The translations under genes were made by a program, and so were the position numbers. Positions 9,925 to 19,499 of a stretch of 64,000 nucleotides of DNA are shown one piece after another. The DNA lies in NCBI GenBank assembly GCA_946414885.1, contig CAMKQH010000018.1, positions 18,019 to 82,018 on the forward strand, in the 5' to 3' direction. The notes under the pieces are model-generated. The model was not told where the DNA came from. It searched no databases and worked only from the letters and a program-made list of their open reading frames with translations. Each line of letters starts with the position of its first letter. Within the stretch, counting starts at the first letter, position 1. The DNA comes from an uncultured Lachnospiraceae bacterium (GTDB lineage: Bacteria > Bacillota > Clostridia > Lachnospirales > Lachnospiraceae).

Positions 9925-11082
9925 TTGACAGAGGATCGGTTATGGTATTTACAATGGATTGCCAGCTTGTGGGAATTTCCGGGGAAAACAAAGCAGATGC
10001 TGTTAAGCAGGTTTCCCGATCCAGAGGAGCTGTTCCGCGTGACGAAGGACGGGTGGGAGGAACTCTTGGCACCAAAGCAAGTGGAGATCATCCTGCGAAG
10101 ACAGGAGGAAGCGTTGGCTGACGTGAGGGCGAGACTGGGAAATTTGGCGGGAAGTTCCTTGAGGGCATATCTCAAAGAACAATATGATAACCTTGGCAGG
10201 CAAGGGATTTCCTTTGTGACGATGGAGCAGGAGGAATATCCAAAGAGATTGCGGGAAATCCCTGATCCCCCGCTTGGGATCTACTACAAGGGAAAACTGC
10301 CTGAGGATGAGATCTCCGTATCCATCATTGGATCCAGGGATTGTTCCGGGTATGGAAGCTACGTGGCGAGTGGGTTGGGAAAGTATCTTGGAGAAAGGGG
10401 CATCCCCGTCATCAGTGGCATGGCAAGAGGCATTGACGGCATCAGTCAGCAAGCCGCCCTGGAGGCGGGAGGACTGTCCTACGGCGTCTTGGGATGCGGC
10501 GTGGACGTCTGTTATCCAAAATCAAACGAACGATTGTATCAGAAGTTGACGGCGCATGGAGGCATTCTGTCCGAATATCCGCCGGGAACGCCGCCTGCGC
10601 CCTTCAACTTTCCGCCAAGAAACAGGATCGTGAGCGGATTGTCCCAGGCCGTAGTCGTGGTGGAAGCCGCCGTGAAAAGCGGCACGAGCATTACGGTCTC
10701 CATGGCGCTGGATCAAGGGCGGGACGTGTACGTCGTCCCGGGGCGCGTGACGGACAGGCTCAGCGACGGCTGCAACCGCCTGATCAAGCAGGGAGCATCC
10801 GTCTTTACGGATCCCAAGAGCTTTGTGGAGGAACTTCAGGAGACCTATTTTTTGCAATGCGTTGGTCCTAAGAAAAGCAAGGCTAAGACCAAAGCGCCGG
10901 AAGTGCCTAAGGAACTTCAGGGTTTGTGGGCCTTGTTGGATCACACGCCCAAAAGCGTGGAAGAACTGCAAAAAAACCTGGCGGAGCCCCTTGCCATCCA
11001 GGATTGCACCATACGGCTCATGGAGCTTACGTTATCCGGATTGGCAAAGCAGGTATCGCCAGGTCAGTTTTGCAAAGCGTAG
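9925..11082 (+). CDS. dprA: DNA-processing protein DprA
   Basis: DprA binds incoming single-stranded DNA and loads RecA during natural transformation. The 385-residue protein has an N-terminal helical SAM-like region and a Rossmann domain with SIIGSRDCSGYG, GMARGIDG and PPRNRIVSG. A C-terminal winged-helix domain (about 320-380) follows. The start is TTG at 9925, with GGAGG nine bases upstream. It lies 68 bases downstream of the YifB-like gene and converges with the leftward DUF3021 gene 23 bases after its stop. Confidence 0.94.
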   Translation: MTEDRLWYLQWIASLWEFPGKTKQMLLSRFPDPEELFRVTKDGWEELLAPKQVEIILRRQEEALADVRARLGNLAGSSLRAYLKEQYDNLGRQGISFVTMEQEEYPKRLREIPDPPLGIYYKGKLPEDEISVSIIGSRDCSGYGSYVASGLGKYLGERGIPVISGMARGIDGISQQAALEAGGLSYGVLGCGVDVCYPKSNERLYQKLTAHGGILSEYPPGTPPAPFNFPPRNRIVSGLSQAVVVVEAAVKSGTSITVSMALDQGRDVYVVPGRVTDRLSDGCNRLIKQGASVFTDPKSFVEELQETYFLQCVGPKKSKAKTKAPEVPKELQGLWALLDHTPKSVEELQKNLAEPLAIQDCTIRLMELTLSGLAKQVSPGQFCKA

Positions 11083-11105
11083 CACGCGTCAGAAAGCATT
11101 GTGCG

Positions 11106-11534
11106 TTAATCTTCGTCTTGAATGGAGCTTAAGGCTTCATTGATCAGTTTTTCGTCGTGCTTATAGATCAAAAGGGAAAAGTTCCAGATCAAAAAATAAT
11201 TGATGACGTAAGCAATGGAAATGATCAGGAAATACTTAAAATTCGTATACCAGTGAAACAGCCAGCCAAAGCCGATGACGATGCCGTAAATCAGTAAGAA
11301 ATGGAACAATCGCAACAGGCGATATTGGTTTTTGCTCAACGGATTTTCCGTAAAAAAGAGGAGCGACGGAAGACAGCAAAAAAAGCTTCCGATAATGGCA
11401 GAAAAGGGGATATACCAGTCAAATTGGATGGGATCGTGCCGTAAATAGGAGACAAGTCCTTCCAATCCCATGACGAGCATGATCAGAAAGGTGAGCAAAA
11501 AGGTTTGTTCAGCAATGAGTTTTAGTTTTTTCAT
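11106..11534 (-). CDS. DUF3021 family membrane protein
   Basis: A 142-residue integral membrane protein with four predicted transmembrane helices and a short charged C-terminal tail. It matches the DUF3021 pattern. DUF3021 proteins are regularly encoded directly after LytTR-only regulators and are thought to modulate them at the membrane. Here it follows the LytTR gene by 29 bases and is last in the leftward ABC transporter operon. A second LytTR/DUF3021 pair occurs at 61067-61905. Confidence 0.82.
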   Translation of the reverse strand: MKKLKLIAEQTFLLTFLIMLVMGLEGLVSYLRHDPIQFDWYIPFSAIIGSFFCCLPSLLFFTENPLSKNQYRLLRLFHFLLIYGIVIGFGWLFHWYTNFKYFLIISIAYVINYFLIWNFSLLIYKHDEKLINEALSSIQDED

Positions 11535-11563
11535 GAAATTATCCTCCAGTGATCCAAGACGTA

Positions 11564-12004
11564 TTAGACATTTAATCCCAGGCGCTTTTTGAACTCCTGT
11601 ACGTAGCTTCTGGTGATGACAAGGCTTTCGCCGTTTAGGAGCGTGGCGTGAAGGCGGGCATTATCACCTGCCTTCACGCTTTTGATTTTCCGCATGTTAC
11701 AGATCATGGATTTGGAACAACGGAAAAATCTTTGATCCAGAAGGGCTTCCAGTTCATAAAGCTTGTATTTCACTTCCAGACAGTCTGACTTCGTATATAC
11801 AAAGGTCTTATCGTCTACGGATTCAACATAATATATCTTGGAAAAAGGACAAGGTACTCGTTCTCCGTCGCGAATGCCGATGAGCGTGTGCTCGCCATTC
11901 TCCAAAAGAGAGATGGCCATTTGTACGTCATCCGTCATGTTTGCAACGTGGATGGTGGCTTCTTCCATTTCCTTTGCCGGTACCTTTTGAATCGTAACTT
12001 TCAA
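11564..12004 (-). CDS. LytTR-domain transcriptional regulator (no receiver domain)
   Basis: A 146-residue DNA-binding protein. The C-terminal LytTR domain (about 50-143) contains IYYVESVDDKTFVYT, FFRCSKSMICNMRKI and the final VITRSYVQEFKKRL. There is no phospho-receiver domain, as expected of the LytTR/DUF3021 class. Being encoded 12 bases after the ABC permease gene, it probably regulates this transporter operon, perhaps autogenously. That regulatory role is inferred from the arrangement. Confidence 0.88.
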   Translation of the reverse strand: MKVTIQKVPAKEMEEATIHVANMTDDVQMAISLLENGEHTLIGIRDGERVPCPFSKIYYVESVDDKTFVYTKSDCLEVKYKLYELEALLDQRFFRCSKSMICNMRKIKSVKAGDNARLHATLLNGESLVITRSYVQEFKKRLGLNV

Positions 12005-12016
12005 TGTGTTATCCCC

Positions 12017-12928
12017 CTATTTCTTCTGATAAACCTTGGGATAGATCAGACTGATGGCAAGGATGGCAACCATCGTGATCATTATAACGTAAAAACAAGT
12101 TTGCTGCCAGGAAAATGCATTCCCAAAGAGCTCGATCTGAAACGAGAAGTAATCCTTGATGCCGCTGGCAAACATTCCCTGGTCAATGCCGCCAATGGAG
12201 TCGTTTACGTGATCCAGGATTCCGGAAAGCAGCGTCTCCCTAAGGAGTACGGTGATTCCGGTTGCCGGAATGAGCTGGCAGAAGTTCCGGATGGCGGAAG
12301 CGAAATCCGCAAGGGGAATATAGGCCCCGATGACAAAACCGGATACGGCGGAGAGAATGCCAAGTAATGCGCCGCTGGCGGAGGTTGTCTTGATAAACAA
12401 AACAATGAGCATGAAAATTGCCGTTGCGGAAACCGAGCCGATCAATAAAAGAAACATAAGCTTTAGGATTGCCGTGACCGTCAGGTAGGTCGATGCGGTC
12501 AGTTTTAAAACAAGCAGGCCAATCCCCATGATCACCGAGGTCATCAGAAAGGCCGAGAGCGCGGCGGCGGTAAAGTACGCAAGAATGATCTGCAGGCGGC
12601 TTGCCGGTGTCACGGTGAGATCCACGTCAATGCCGGCTTCGCGGTCACTGATCAACGTTACCAAACAGTTATAGGGGATCGTGATCAGGGCGGATCCCAT
12701 GATGCCGGACAGGAGCAGCCCGTTTACAAATGCGTCCACGTCACTCCCGTTAATAAGGGGCAGGAGAACGCCGGCAGATTCCTCAAGGGCATTTACGTAG
12801 TTACCCTTCAGAAAAAGAAGATAGAGGACAAAGATGATCAGTGGCGTCAGCATGGAAAAAAAGATCATGGTCTTGTCCTTGAAAAAAACCAGAAGATTTC
12901 TTTGGGTCAGTCCTATAAATTTACGCAT
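12017..12928 (-). CDS. ABC-2 type transporter permease
   Basis: A 303-residue permease with about six transmembrane helices: one near the N-terminus (about 20-40), a large extracytoplasmic loop, then four in the middle and one at the C-terminus. The layout fits ABC-2 exporters of drugs, bacteriocins or lipids. Its start overlaps the end of the ATPase gene by eight bases, so the two are translationally coupled. Substrate unknown. Confidence 0.85.
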   Translation of the reverse strand: MRKFIGLTQRNLLVFFKDKTMIFFSMLTPLIIFVLYLLFLKGNYVNALEESAGVLLPLINGSDVDAFVNGLLLSGIMGSALITIPYNCLVTLISDREAGIDVDLTVTPASRLQIILAYFTAAALSAFLMTSVIMGIGLLVLKLTASTYLTVTAILKLMFLLLIGSVSATAIFMLIVLFIKTTSASGALLGILSAVSGFVIGAYIPLADFASAIRNFCQLIPATGITVLLRETLLSGILDHVNDSIGGIDQGMFASGIKDYFSFQIELFGNAFSWQQTCFYVIMITMVAILAISLIYPKVYQKK

Positions 12929-13823
12929 TTGCGAGCTCCTTTCCGGTAAGCGTTAAGAAAACGTCGTCCATTGTGCCTTTTAGTATTTCGTAGTCTTTGA
13001 TCTCAGCCTTGTGATCACAAAGAAAATCCGTGATGGCACCGTCGAAATATGCCACGTAATGATCCGTTTGATAGTCATGCTCAAAGTTTTGCAACATGGC
13101 ATCCGCGCTTTCCGACGGTTCGTGATACCAGAGAAGCTTGGATTTTGCATAAGTCGTTTTCAGACTTGCAGGCGTTCCGTCGGCGATCACCTTTCCGTGA
13201 TCAAGGATCACAACGTGATCTGCCTGGGCAGCCTCCTCCATGTAGTGGGTAGTCAGAAAGATGGTGAGGGTCTCATTTTTCCGAAGGTCGCTCAAATAAT
13301 CCCACAGAAGCTTTCTCGTGGCCGGATCCAAGCCGGTTGTCGGTTCATCTAGGAACAAGAGCTTCGGGTGATGGATCAGGGCGCGGATCACGTCCACGCG
13401 GCGGCGCTGACCGCCGGACAATTTTTGATAGGGCTGCTTCCAGATTTCATCCAGGAGAAACGCATCCCAAAACGGTTCCAGCTTTTTCATGGTTTCCTTC
13501 TTGGAAAAGCCATAATAGGAGCCTCTGGTGAGGAGATTTTCCGCGATCGTCAGCTTGGGATCCAGCACGGATTTTTGGAACACAATACCGATCAAGTCCC
13601 TGATTTTTGCATCTTCCTTTCCCAGTTCGTGACCGAATATGGAAGCCTGGCCGGAAGTTTTTTGAAGGACGGTGCTTAGCATGTTGATGGTGGTAGATTT
13701 CCCGGCACCGTTCTCGCCGAGATAGGCAAAGAGTTCGCCCTCCGGAACGGCAAAGGAAACGTCGTCTACGGCTATGTGCGTTTGATAGGTTTTTCTTAAA
13801 TGATCAACTTGGATGGCATTCAT
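12921..13823 (-). CDS. ABC transporter ATP-binding protein
   Basis: A 300-residue ATPase of the DrrA/CcmA-like class. It has Walker A GENGAGKSTT (about 36-45), signature LSGGQRRRVD, Walker B LLFLDEPTTGLD and H-loop LTTHYMEEA. It is first gene of a leftward operon of ATPase, permease, LytTR regulator and DUF3021 protein. The extra C-terminal 80 residues are typical of exporters whose ATPase lacks a fused permease. The gene diverges from mazG. Confidence 0.92.
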   Translation of the reverse strand: MNAIQVDHLRKTYQTHIAVDDVSFAVPEGELFAYLGENGAGKSTTINMLSTVLQKTSGQASIFGHELGKEDAKIRDLIGIVFQKSVLDPKLTIAENLLTRGSYYGFSKKETMKKLEPFWDAFLLDEIWKQPYQKLSGGQRRRVDVIRALIHHPKLLFLDEPTTGLDPATRKLLWDYLSDLRKNETLTIFLTTHYMEEAAQADHVVILDHGKVIADGTPASLKTTYAKSKLLWYHEPSESADAMLQNFEHDYQTDHYVAYFDGAITDFLCDHKAEIKDYEILKGTMDDVFLTLTGKELANA

Positions 13824-13870
13824 GGCTTTCGTGATCCTTTCTTTGCAATGTTTTTTGCCTGTATGAACTT

Positions 13871-13898
13871 ACCATAACAGATTCCCGGCGGATTACAA
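13871..13898 (-). promoter_or_regulatory. Probable promoter of the leftward ABC/LytTR operon
   Basis: On the minus strand TTGTAA and TATGGT are separated by 16 bases, about 50 bases before the ATPase start. The match is moderate. Confidence 0.4.
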
Positions 13899-13951
13899 GG
13901 CCACTGTGGGTGAGTTGCATCCCGGCGGGGGTGAAATGCACAAAAAGAATT

Positions 13952-13980
13952 TTGACGAAAACTCGAACTTTTGGTATAAT
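13952..13980 (+). promoter_or_regulatory. Sigma-A type promoter for mazG
   Basis: TTGACG and a perfect TATAAT are separated by 17 bases. The mazG ATG is 41 bases downstream. Confidence 0.75.
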
Positions 13981-14020
13981 TTTGTTAGTTAACGGGGAGA
14001 AACGACAGAAGGGAAAGCGA

Positions 14021-14491
14021 ATGACGGAAGTAGAAAGATTAAAAGAAATTGTAGAGAAACTAAGAGCAGAAGACGGGTGTCCGTGGGACCGCGTCCAGAC
14101 GCATGAGAGTCTGAAGCCGGAATGCATCGAGGAAGCGGCGGAGGTGATCTGCGGCATCAACATTCTTAAAGCTACGGGGGATGCGGAGAACCTAAAGGAG
14201 GAGCTCGGTGATCTTCTTTTGCAGGTGATGTTTCACGCGGTACTTGCCGAAGAGGAAGGACTCTTTACTTTTGAGGACGTGGCGAAAACGATCAATGAAA
14301 AGATGGTTCGCCGTCATCCGCACGTATTTAGCGGCGTAAATTTCGCGTCGGACGAGGAGCGCCATGCGGCCTGGGATGCCATAAAGAAACAGGAAAAGGC
14401 CGGCAAGGAATGGCATGCGGATTATCTGCCGGGAGCATTTTCGGAAGCTACGGAGCTGATCGAAAAGGCGAAAGAAAGAAAAGGTTTTTAA
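14021..14491 (+). CDS. mazG: MazG family nucleotide pyrophosphohydrolase (single-domain)
   Basis: MazG-fold enzymes hydrolyse (d)NTPs to monophosphates and pyrophosphate. The 156-residue protein has the start motif GCPWDRVQTHESL and the metal-binding patterns E-E-A-A-E and E-E-L-G-D. The FEDVAKTINEKMVRRHPHVF segment is typical of MazG. It is a single-domain version, shorter than the 260-residue E. coli protein. The ATG at 14021 was preferred over an upstream in-frame ATG at 13910, because that one lies before the promoter. Confidence 0.9.
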   Translation: MTEVERLKEIVEKLRAEDGCPWDRVQTHESLKPECIEEAAEVICGINILKATGDAENLKEELGDLLLQVMFHAVLAEEEGLFTFEDVAKTINEKMVRRHPHVFSGVNFASDEERHAAWDAIKKQEKAGKEWHADYLPGAFSEATELIEKAKERKGF

Positions 14492-14532
14492 TTTATTTCT
14501 GCCGAAGGTACTGATCGGGAGGGGATAAACAT

Positions 14533-17500
14533 ATGAGGAAATGGAATACGTTAAAAATCGTTCTATTTGTTGCGGCGTGCGTATGCATGAACGTAGGGGG
14601 AAAGCTATTGGCGGTTTGGCTGGAATTACCGCTATGGGGGGATTCCTTTGGAACGGCGTTGTGTGCGTGCGTGGGAGGACCTGTTTGCGGAGCGATCGTG
14701 GGCTTTACGAGTAACATGGCCTACTGCGTTGTCAACCGGCTTTCGGCGGCATATTCCATTACCAATGTTGCCTTGGGCATTATCATAGGCATTGCGGTTC
14801 AAAAGAAATGGTTTGATGAGTTTTATGGATTTATGAAGGCGGCTTCCCTGGCAATGTTCACGGCGCTGGTGGCATCCGTGCCGACAGACGTGATTTTTGA
14901 CAATTGTCATACGGGCAACGTTTGGGGAAACGGGATCGTAGATTATTTCTTGGAAAAGGGCTGGCCAGCCGAACTTTGCTGCGTTATTGGTCAGCTGGCT
15001 TTGGAATTTGTGGACAAGTTACTTACGATCGCGGCAGTGTATTTGATCTTCATCCTTAGACGTTGGCAGAAGAATCAAAAAGAAAACCGGTTCATGGGGC
15101 AGAAAACCTCTGCAGGCGCGATCCTTTTCTTCGTCCTGGCGCTTGGCGCTTCCTTACTTGCCCCGTTGAAGGCAGACGCGTCTTCCTCACGGGATTCGGT
15201 GGATTACAATGATTACGTTCAGGATATTTACAGTAATAATAACGGCTTGCCCTGCGGCGAGGCCAATGACATCGCGCAAACCAATGACGGCGTGTTGTGG
15301 ATCGGTACGTATGCAGGTCTGTACCGCTTTAACGGCCGCGAATTCCGCTGGGTGGATGATTATGAATCCGTAAAGAACGTGAACTGTCTTTACGTGGACG
15401 AAGAGGGACGATTGTGGATCGGAACCAATGACAACGGACTCTCCATCATGATCCGGGAAAAGATCGTCAACGTTCTGGATCAGGCGGACGGACTTCCCTC
15501 TAATTCCGTACGATGCATTATTCGCGCAACGGACGGATATTATTACGTCGGCACCACGTCCAGCATGCAGATCCTTGTGATGAACAACGGCCTTAAGGCA
15601 ACCAACACCCTCCCTGAGATAAATTACACGGACAGCGTGGCTGCGGACGAGCTTGGGCACGTGGCAGTCGTTGCCTCTGACGGTGAATTATTCCTGATGA
15701 AAAAGGGAAACATTCTGTGTTCCCTGCGCTTGCCGGACGAGCAGGAGATATTCAACTGCTGTGCATTTTCACCGGACGGCACGCTGATGGTGGGGACGTC
15801 ATCCAACTATATTTTTTATTATGACGTAGAGAAGGATGATCTCAGACGGATCAAGATCATGACTTGTCCGGACGTCAACTGTATCAATAATCTGAACTTC
15901 CTAAGCGACGGAACGATGTTCATTTCAACAGACAGCGGAATATCCTACGTCGACGGGGAGGGCTACCACAAGCTGAATACAAATGGATTTAATAACTCCA
16001 TTGACAACATGCTGTATGACTATCAGGGGAATCTTTGGTTCACGTCCTCAAGACTAGGACTTCTTCGCCTTGCGAAATCCCCGTTTAAGGACGTATACGG
16101 TTCCATAGGCATGGAGCGCAAGGTGGTTAACACGATCGTTTCCTGGCAAGGCAACTATTATATCGGAACGGATAAGGGTCTTGACGTGGTGGATAAGACC
16201 TGCAGCCGGCAGATTGAGAATGAATTGACTAAGTCTCTGGCAGGGAAGCGCATCCGTTGCATGTACGTGGATGGGAAGGATCACCTGTGGGTTTGTACTT
16301 ACGGCAGTGGTCTGATGGAATACGCGCCAAGCGGGGAATTCTGGGCATATAACAAGGACAACGGCAGCTTTGGTAACCGTGCCCGCATCGTGACGGGGCT
16401 TTCGGACGGGACAATCCTGGCGGCAGGCGATACCGGGGTCAGTTACATCCGGGATCACAAGATCACGCAGACCATCCACAATCAGGAAGGGTGGATCAAT
16501 TCCATGATCCTGACCGTGACCGAGTGCAGTGACGGAACGGTCCTGGCGGGCACGGACGGAGACGGCATCGCCGTGATCAAGGACGGTAAGGCTACAAAAA
16601 TGCTCACGCGCGAGGACGGGCTTAGCAGTGACGTCATCCTGCGCACGATCAAGGACCCCAAATCCGAGGGTGTGTTTGTGGTTACCAGCAACAGTCTGTG
16701 TTATCTGGAACCAGATAACTCCGTCCGCATTTTGGATGAATTCCCATACTTCAATAACTATGACATTTTCGTAAAAGATGAGGATACGCTGTTTGTCATG
16801 TCCAGTGCCGGAATCTACGTTGTGGAGCGGGATGAACTGGTCACGGGCGGTGAGATTGCGTGGGAGCTGTTGGATGCCAGAAGGGGACTTGGTACGTCAC
16901 TGACTGCCAACTCCTGGAACTGTTATGATGGAAGCGGTGAGCTATTTCTTCCCTGTGACACGGGTGTTTACGTGATCGACGTTGACAAGTATAACAGCGA
17001 CGTCCGTTCTTACAGGATGCAACTGGCTTCGGTAAAACTGGATGGCGTGGTACAACCCATTGCGAGAATGGGTGCCATTACGGTGGGACAGGGCGTAAAT
17101 CGCGTGGAACTCAGCCCGGAGATCCTAAACTATACCATTCAGGAGCCCAATGCCGGTTATTTCCTTGAGGGTTATGACTCGCAGTGGACAATTCTGCCCC
17201 AGGGAAGCTTGGGCAACATTATCTACACAAACCTTCCGGCAGGCAAGTACGTCTTCCATCTGGCCATTTATGACAGCGCAGGTAAACTCGTTCTGGAAGA
17301 GCGGAAGTTTGATCTGGTCAAGGAGGGCGAATTCTATGAGCGGCCAGGCTTTGGCCTGTACATGCTGCTTGTTCTTTCCCTGTTCATCATTTGGTTTACC
17401 TGGCTGGTAGTGCAAAGACAGTTAAATCAACAGCAGATCAAGCTGAACATGGCAAATGAAACGGTCATGGCAATCGCAAACGCCGTCGATGCCAAGGACG

Positions 17501-18186
17501 TGCGCACGCATCAGCATTCCACGCGCGTGGCGGAATATTCGGAGTTGATCGCAAGGGAAATGAATTGCTTCAAATGGTGGCAGAGAGGAAAAGCTCTTTC
17601 GAATCTGAAGAAAGCAGCCCAGTTGCATGACATCGGAAAGATCGGCGTGCCTGACAGCGTGCTGAATAAGGTTGGACGTTTAACGGATGAAGAATATGCA
17701 AAGATGAAATCCCACACCATCACCGGTGCGGAAATCCTGAAGGATTTCACATTGGTGGATAACGTTGAGGAGGGAACGCATTATCATCATGAGCGTTACG
17801 ATGGCAAGGGATATCCGGAGGGCCTGAAGGGCAAGGAAATCCCGCTGTATGCAAGGATCATCAGCGTGGCTGATACCTTTGATGCCATGACCAGCAACCG
17901 CGTGTACCGGAGCTCAATGGATACGGAATACGTGATGAACGAAATGAAGCGCGGACGGGGCACGCAGTTTGATCCAGACGCTTTGGATGCATTCCTTCGA
18001 TTGGTTGAAAAGGGCGTGATCAATCCGGATAAGATCTATGCCCAAAGACGCGAGGAGATCCAACATGCGGATGAAGAGGCGCAGGCTGAATTAAAACGAC
18101 GCGTGGAAGAAGACAAAAAGATCCAGGCATCGGAGATGGAAGCCAAAGGAAAAAATGAAGAAAGCGGGAAAGGAGACAAGGCATGA
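14533..18186 (+). CDS. Membrane sensor: ECF S-like, beta-propeller, Y_Y_Y and HD-GYP domains
   Basis: A 1217-residue protein with an unusual order of parts. Residues about 1-175 form several transmembrane helices resembling ECF transporter S components. A further membrane segment (about 192-212) leads to an extracytoplasmic two-component-type propeller (about 225-840, recurring G-x-L-W-I/F-G/T motifs). A Y_Y_Y-like domain (about 855-930) and a transmembrane helix (about 937-957) follow. The last part is a cytoplasmic HD-GYP domain with LHDIGKIGVPD and HHERYDGKGYP, the signature of c-di-GMP phosphodiesterases. The C-terminal 60 residues are charged and helical. The stop overlaps the next gene (ATGA), so the BMP-type binding protein is probably its extracellular partner. 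Ligand and enzyme activity are inferred. Confidence 0.85.
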   Translation: MRKWNTLKIVLFVAACVCMNVGGKLLAVWLELPLWGDSFGTALCACVGGPVCGAIVGFTSNMAYCVVNRLSAAYSITNVALGIIIGIAVQKKWFDEFYGFMKAASLAMFTALVASVPTDVIFDNCHTGNVWGNGIVDYFLEKGWPAELCCVIGQLALEFVDKLLTIAAVYLIFILRRWQKNQKENRFMGQKTSAGAILFFVLALGASLLAPLKADASSSRDSVDYNDYVQDIYSNNNGLPCGEANDIAQTNDGVLWIGTYAGLYRFNGREFRWVDDYESVKNVNCLYVDEEGRLWIGTNDNGLSIMIREKIVNVLDQADGLPSNSVRCIIRATDGYYYVGTTSSMQILVMNNGLKATNTLPEINYTDSVAADELGHVAVVASDGELFLMKKGNILCSLRLPDEQEIFNCCAFSPDGTLMVGTSSNYIFYYDVEKDDLRRIKIMTCPDVNCINNLNFLSDGTMFISTDSGISYVDGEGYHKLNTNGFNNSIDNMLYDYQGNLWFTSSRLGLLRLAKSPFKDVYGSIGMERKVVNTIVSWQGNYYIGTDKGLDVVDKTCSRQIENELTKSLAGKRIRCMYVDGKDHLWVCTYGSGLMEYAPSGEFWAYNKDNGSFGNRARIVTGLSDGTILAAGDTGVSYIRDHKITQTIHNQEGWINSMILTVTECSDGTVLAGTDGDGIAVIKDGKATKMLTREDGLSSDVILRTIKDPKSEGVFVVTSNSLCYLEPDNSVRILDEFPYFNNYDIFVKDEDTLFVMSSAGIYVVERDELVTGGEIAWELLDARRGLGTSLTANSWNCYDGSGELFLPCDTGVYVIDVDKYNSDVRSYRMQLASVKLDGVVQPIARMGAITVGQGVNRVELSPEILNYTIQEPNAGYFLEGYDSQWTILPQGSLGNIIYTNLPAGKYVFHLAIYDSAGKLVLEERKFDLVKEGEFYERPGFGLYMLLVLSLFIIWFTWLVVQRQLNQQQIKLNMANETVMAIANAVDAKDVRTHQHSTRVAEYSELIAREMNCFKWWQRGKALSNLKKAAQLHDIGKIGVPDSVLNKVGRLTDEEYAKMKSHTITGAEILKDFTLVDNVEEGTHYHHERYDGKGYPEGLKGKEIPLYARIISVADTFDAMTSNRVYRSSMDTEYVMNEMKRGRGTQFDPDALDAFLRLVEKGVINPDKIYAQRREEIQHADEEAQAELKRRVEEDKKIQASEMEAKGKNEESGKGDKA

Positions 18187-19376
18187 AGCGAGTATATATA
18201 ACAACCGTGCTAACGTGTTTGGTAATACTGGCAGCGCTCATTGTCTGTTTCCGCATGCTGAATCTTTCCGGCGGCAGGGAGAGCCTAAAGGTTGGTTTTA
18301 TCTATGACAATGATGAGAGCACTCCCTATACTTATAATTTCTCCCTGGCAAAGGATGAATTGGAAAAGAAATACGGAGAGCGCGTGGAGATCCTGACTTG
18401 CAGCAACGTGCTGGACGATGAGATGGAAGAGCCGTTGAGAGAGCTTGCCGGAGCAGGCTGCGACGTGATCTTTTTCAATGGTTACAGTGAACTGGTAAAG
18501 AAGCTTGCGCCGGAATATCCGGACGTCCAGTTTTGCCAGACTTCCTACGAGGACATGAGCGACAAAACGGTTCCTGACAATTATCATACCTTTAAGGGCG
18601 AGGCTTATCAGGGCAGGTACGTGAGCGGGATCGCGGCAGGCATGAAGATCAGACAGATGATCCAGGAGAATATTATTACTGAGGATGAAGCCATTGTTGG
18701 TTTTGTCGCTGCATTTCCCACGTCAGAAGTTATCTCCGGATATACGGCATTCCTTATGGGCGTTCGCTCCATTGTTCCAACGGCAGTGATGCGCGTTAGC
18801 TATACGGAAACTTGGAGCAGTTATGCACAGGAGAAAAATGCGGCGCAGCAATTGATCAATGACGGATGCGTGATCATTTCCCAGTATACCGACACCATTG
18901 GGCCGGCCATTGCCTGTGAGGAGGCTTTGCAAAAGCAAAGCGTATATTTTGTAGGATTTAATCAGAGCATGTCAGAGGTGGCGCCCAGATCTTCTTTGGT
19001 TACTGCGAGAATCTGTTGGGAACAGTACGTGCTGTCGGCAGTGGAAGCGATCATGGCAAACAAGAGCATTGAATCCTATGTTTCAGGAAATGTCCGGGGA
19101 ACGGATGCGTTTGCCGGATTTGAAAAAGGCTGGATTGAGATGCTTGACTTGAACCGGCAGGTTGCGGCTTTTGGCACGCAGGAAGCCATGGACGCTGCAA
19201 TTGAAAAGTTCAAGCGCGGCAACGGCGATTTCGTCTTTAAGGGGGAGTATCGCGGCGTAAATCCTAATGACCCTTCCGATACGTGTGATCTGCGAAATGG
19301 CTACGTGGAGAATGAGAAAACGTCATATCCGCTGTTTCATTACATACTCGAAGACGTCATTACCATTGTGAATTGA
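18183..19376 (+). CDS. BMP-family substrate-binding protein, membrane-anchored
   Basis: A 397-residue protein with an N-terminal membrane anchor (about 5-27) and no clear lipobox. A BMP/PnrA-type periplasmic-binding fold follows (KVGFIYDNDES, CDVIFFNGYSEL, VGFVAAFPTSEVISG, FVGFNQSM). PnrA-like members bind purine nucleosides. No ABC permease or ATPase genes are adjacent. Instead it overlaps the HD-GYP sensor gene by four bases, which suggests that it feeds ligand information to the sensor. That role is inferred. Confidence 0.82.
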   Translation: MKRVYITTVLTCLVILAALIVCFRMLNLSGGRESLKVGFIYDNDESTPYTYNFSLAKDELEKKYGERVEILTCSNVLDDEMEEPLRELAGAGCDVIFFNGYSELVKKLAPEYPDVQFCQTSYEDMSDKTVPDNYHTFKGEAYQGRYVSGIAAGMKIRQMIQENIITEDEAIVGFVAAFPTSEVISGYTAFLMGVRSIVPTAVMRVSYTETWSSYAQEKNAAQQLINDGCVIISQYTDTIGPAIACEEALQKQSVYFVGFNQSMSEVAPRSSLVTARICWEQYVLSAVEAIMANKSIESYVSGNVRGTDAFAGFEKGWIEMLDLNRQVAAFGTQEAMDAAIEKFKRGNGDFVFKGEYRGVNPNDPSDTCDLRNGYVENEKTSYPLFHYILEDVITIVN

Positions 19377-19404
19377 TCGCTTGGGAGGAATGACCGGTTA
19401 GGGC

Positions 19405-19433
19405 TTGACGTATGCTGGGTTTGCGGATATACT
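19405..19433 (+). promoter_or_regulatory. Sigma-A type promoter for the leader/rtcB unit
   Basis: TTGACG and TATACT are separated by 17 bases. The transcript would start near 19440, about 240 bases before the first annotated gene of the rtcB operon. Confidence 0.7.
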
Positions 19434-19499
19434 GTTGAAAACGGAGACGGGCACGGGTCTCTTTGTAACTGTTAACAATGGCACTGAAAGGAGGACAAC

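Noticed and set aside
13910..14020. N-terminal extension of MazG
   Set aside because: It begins before the promoter at 13952-13980, and the extra residues do not resemble MazG.
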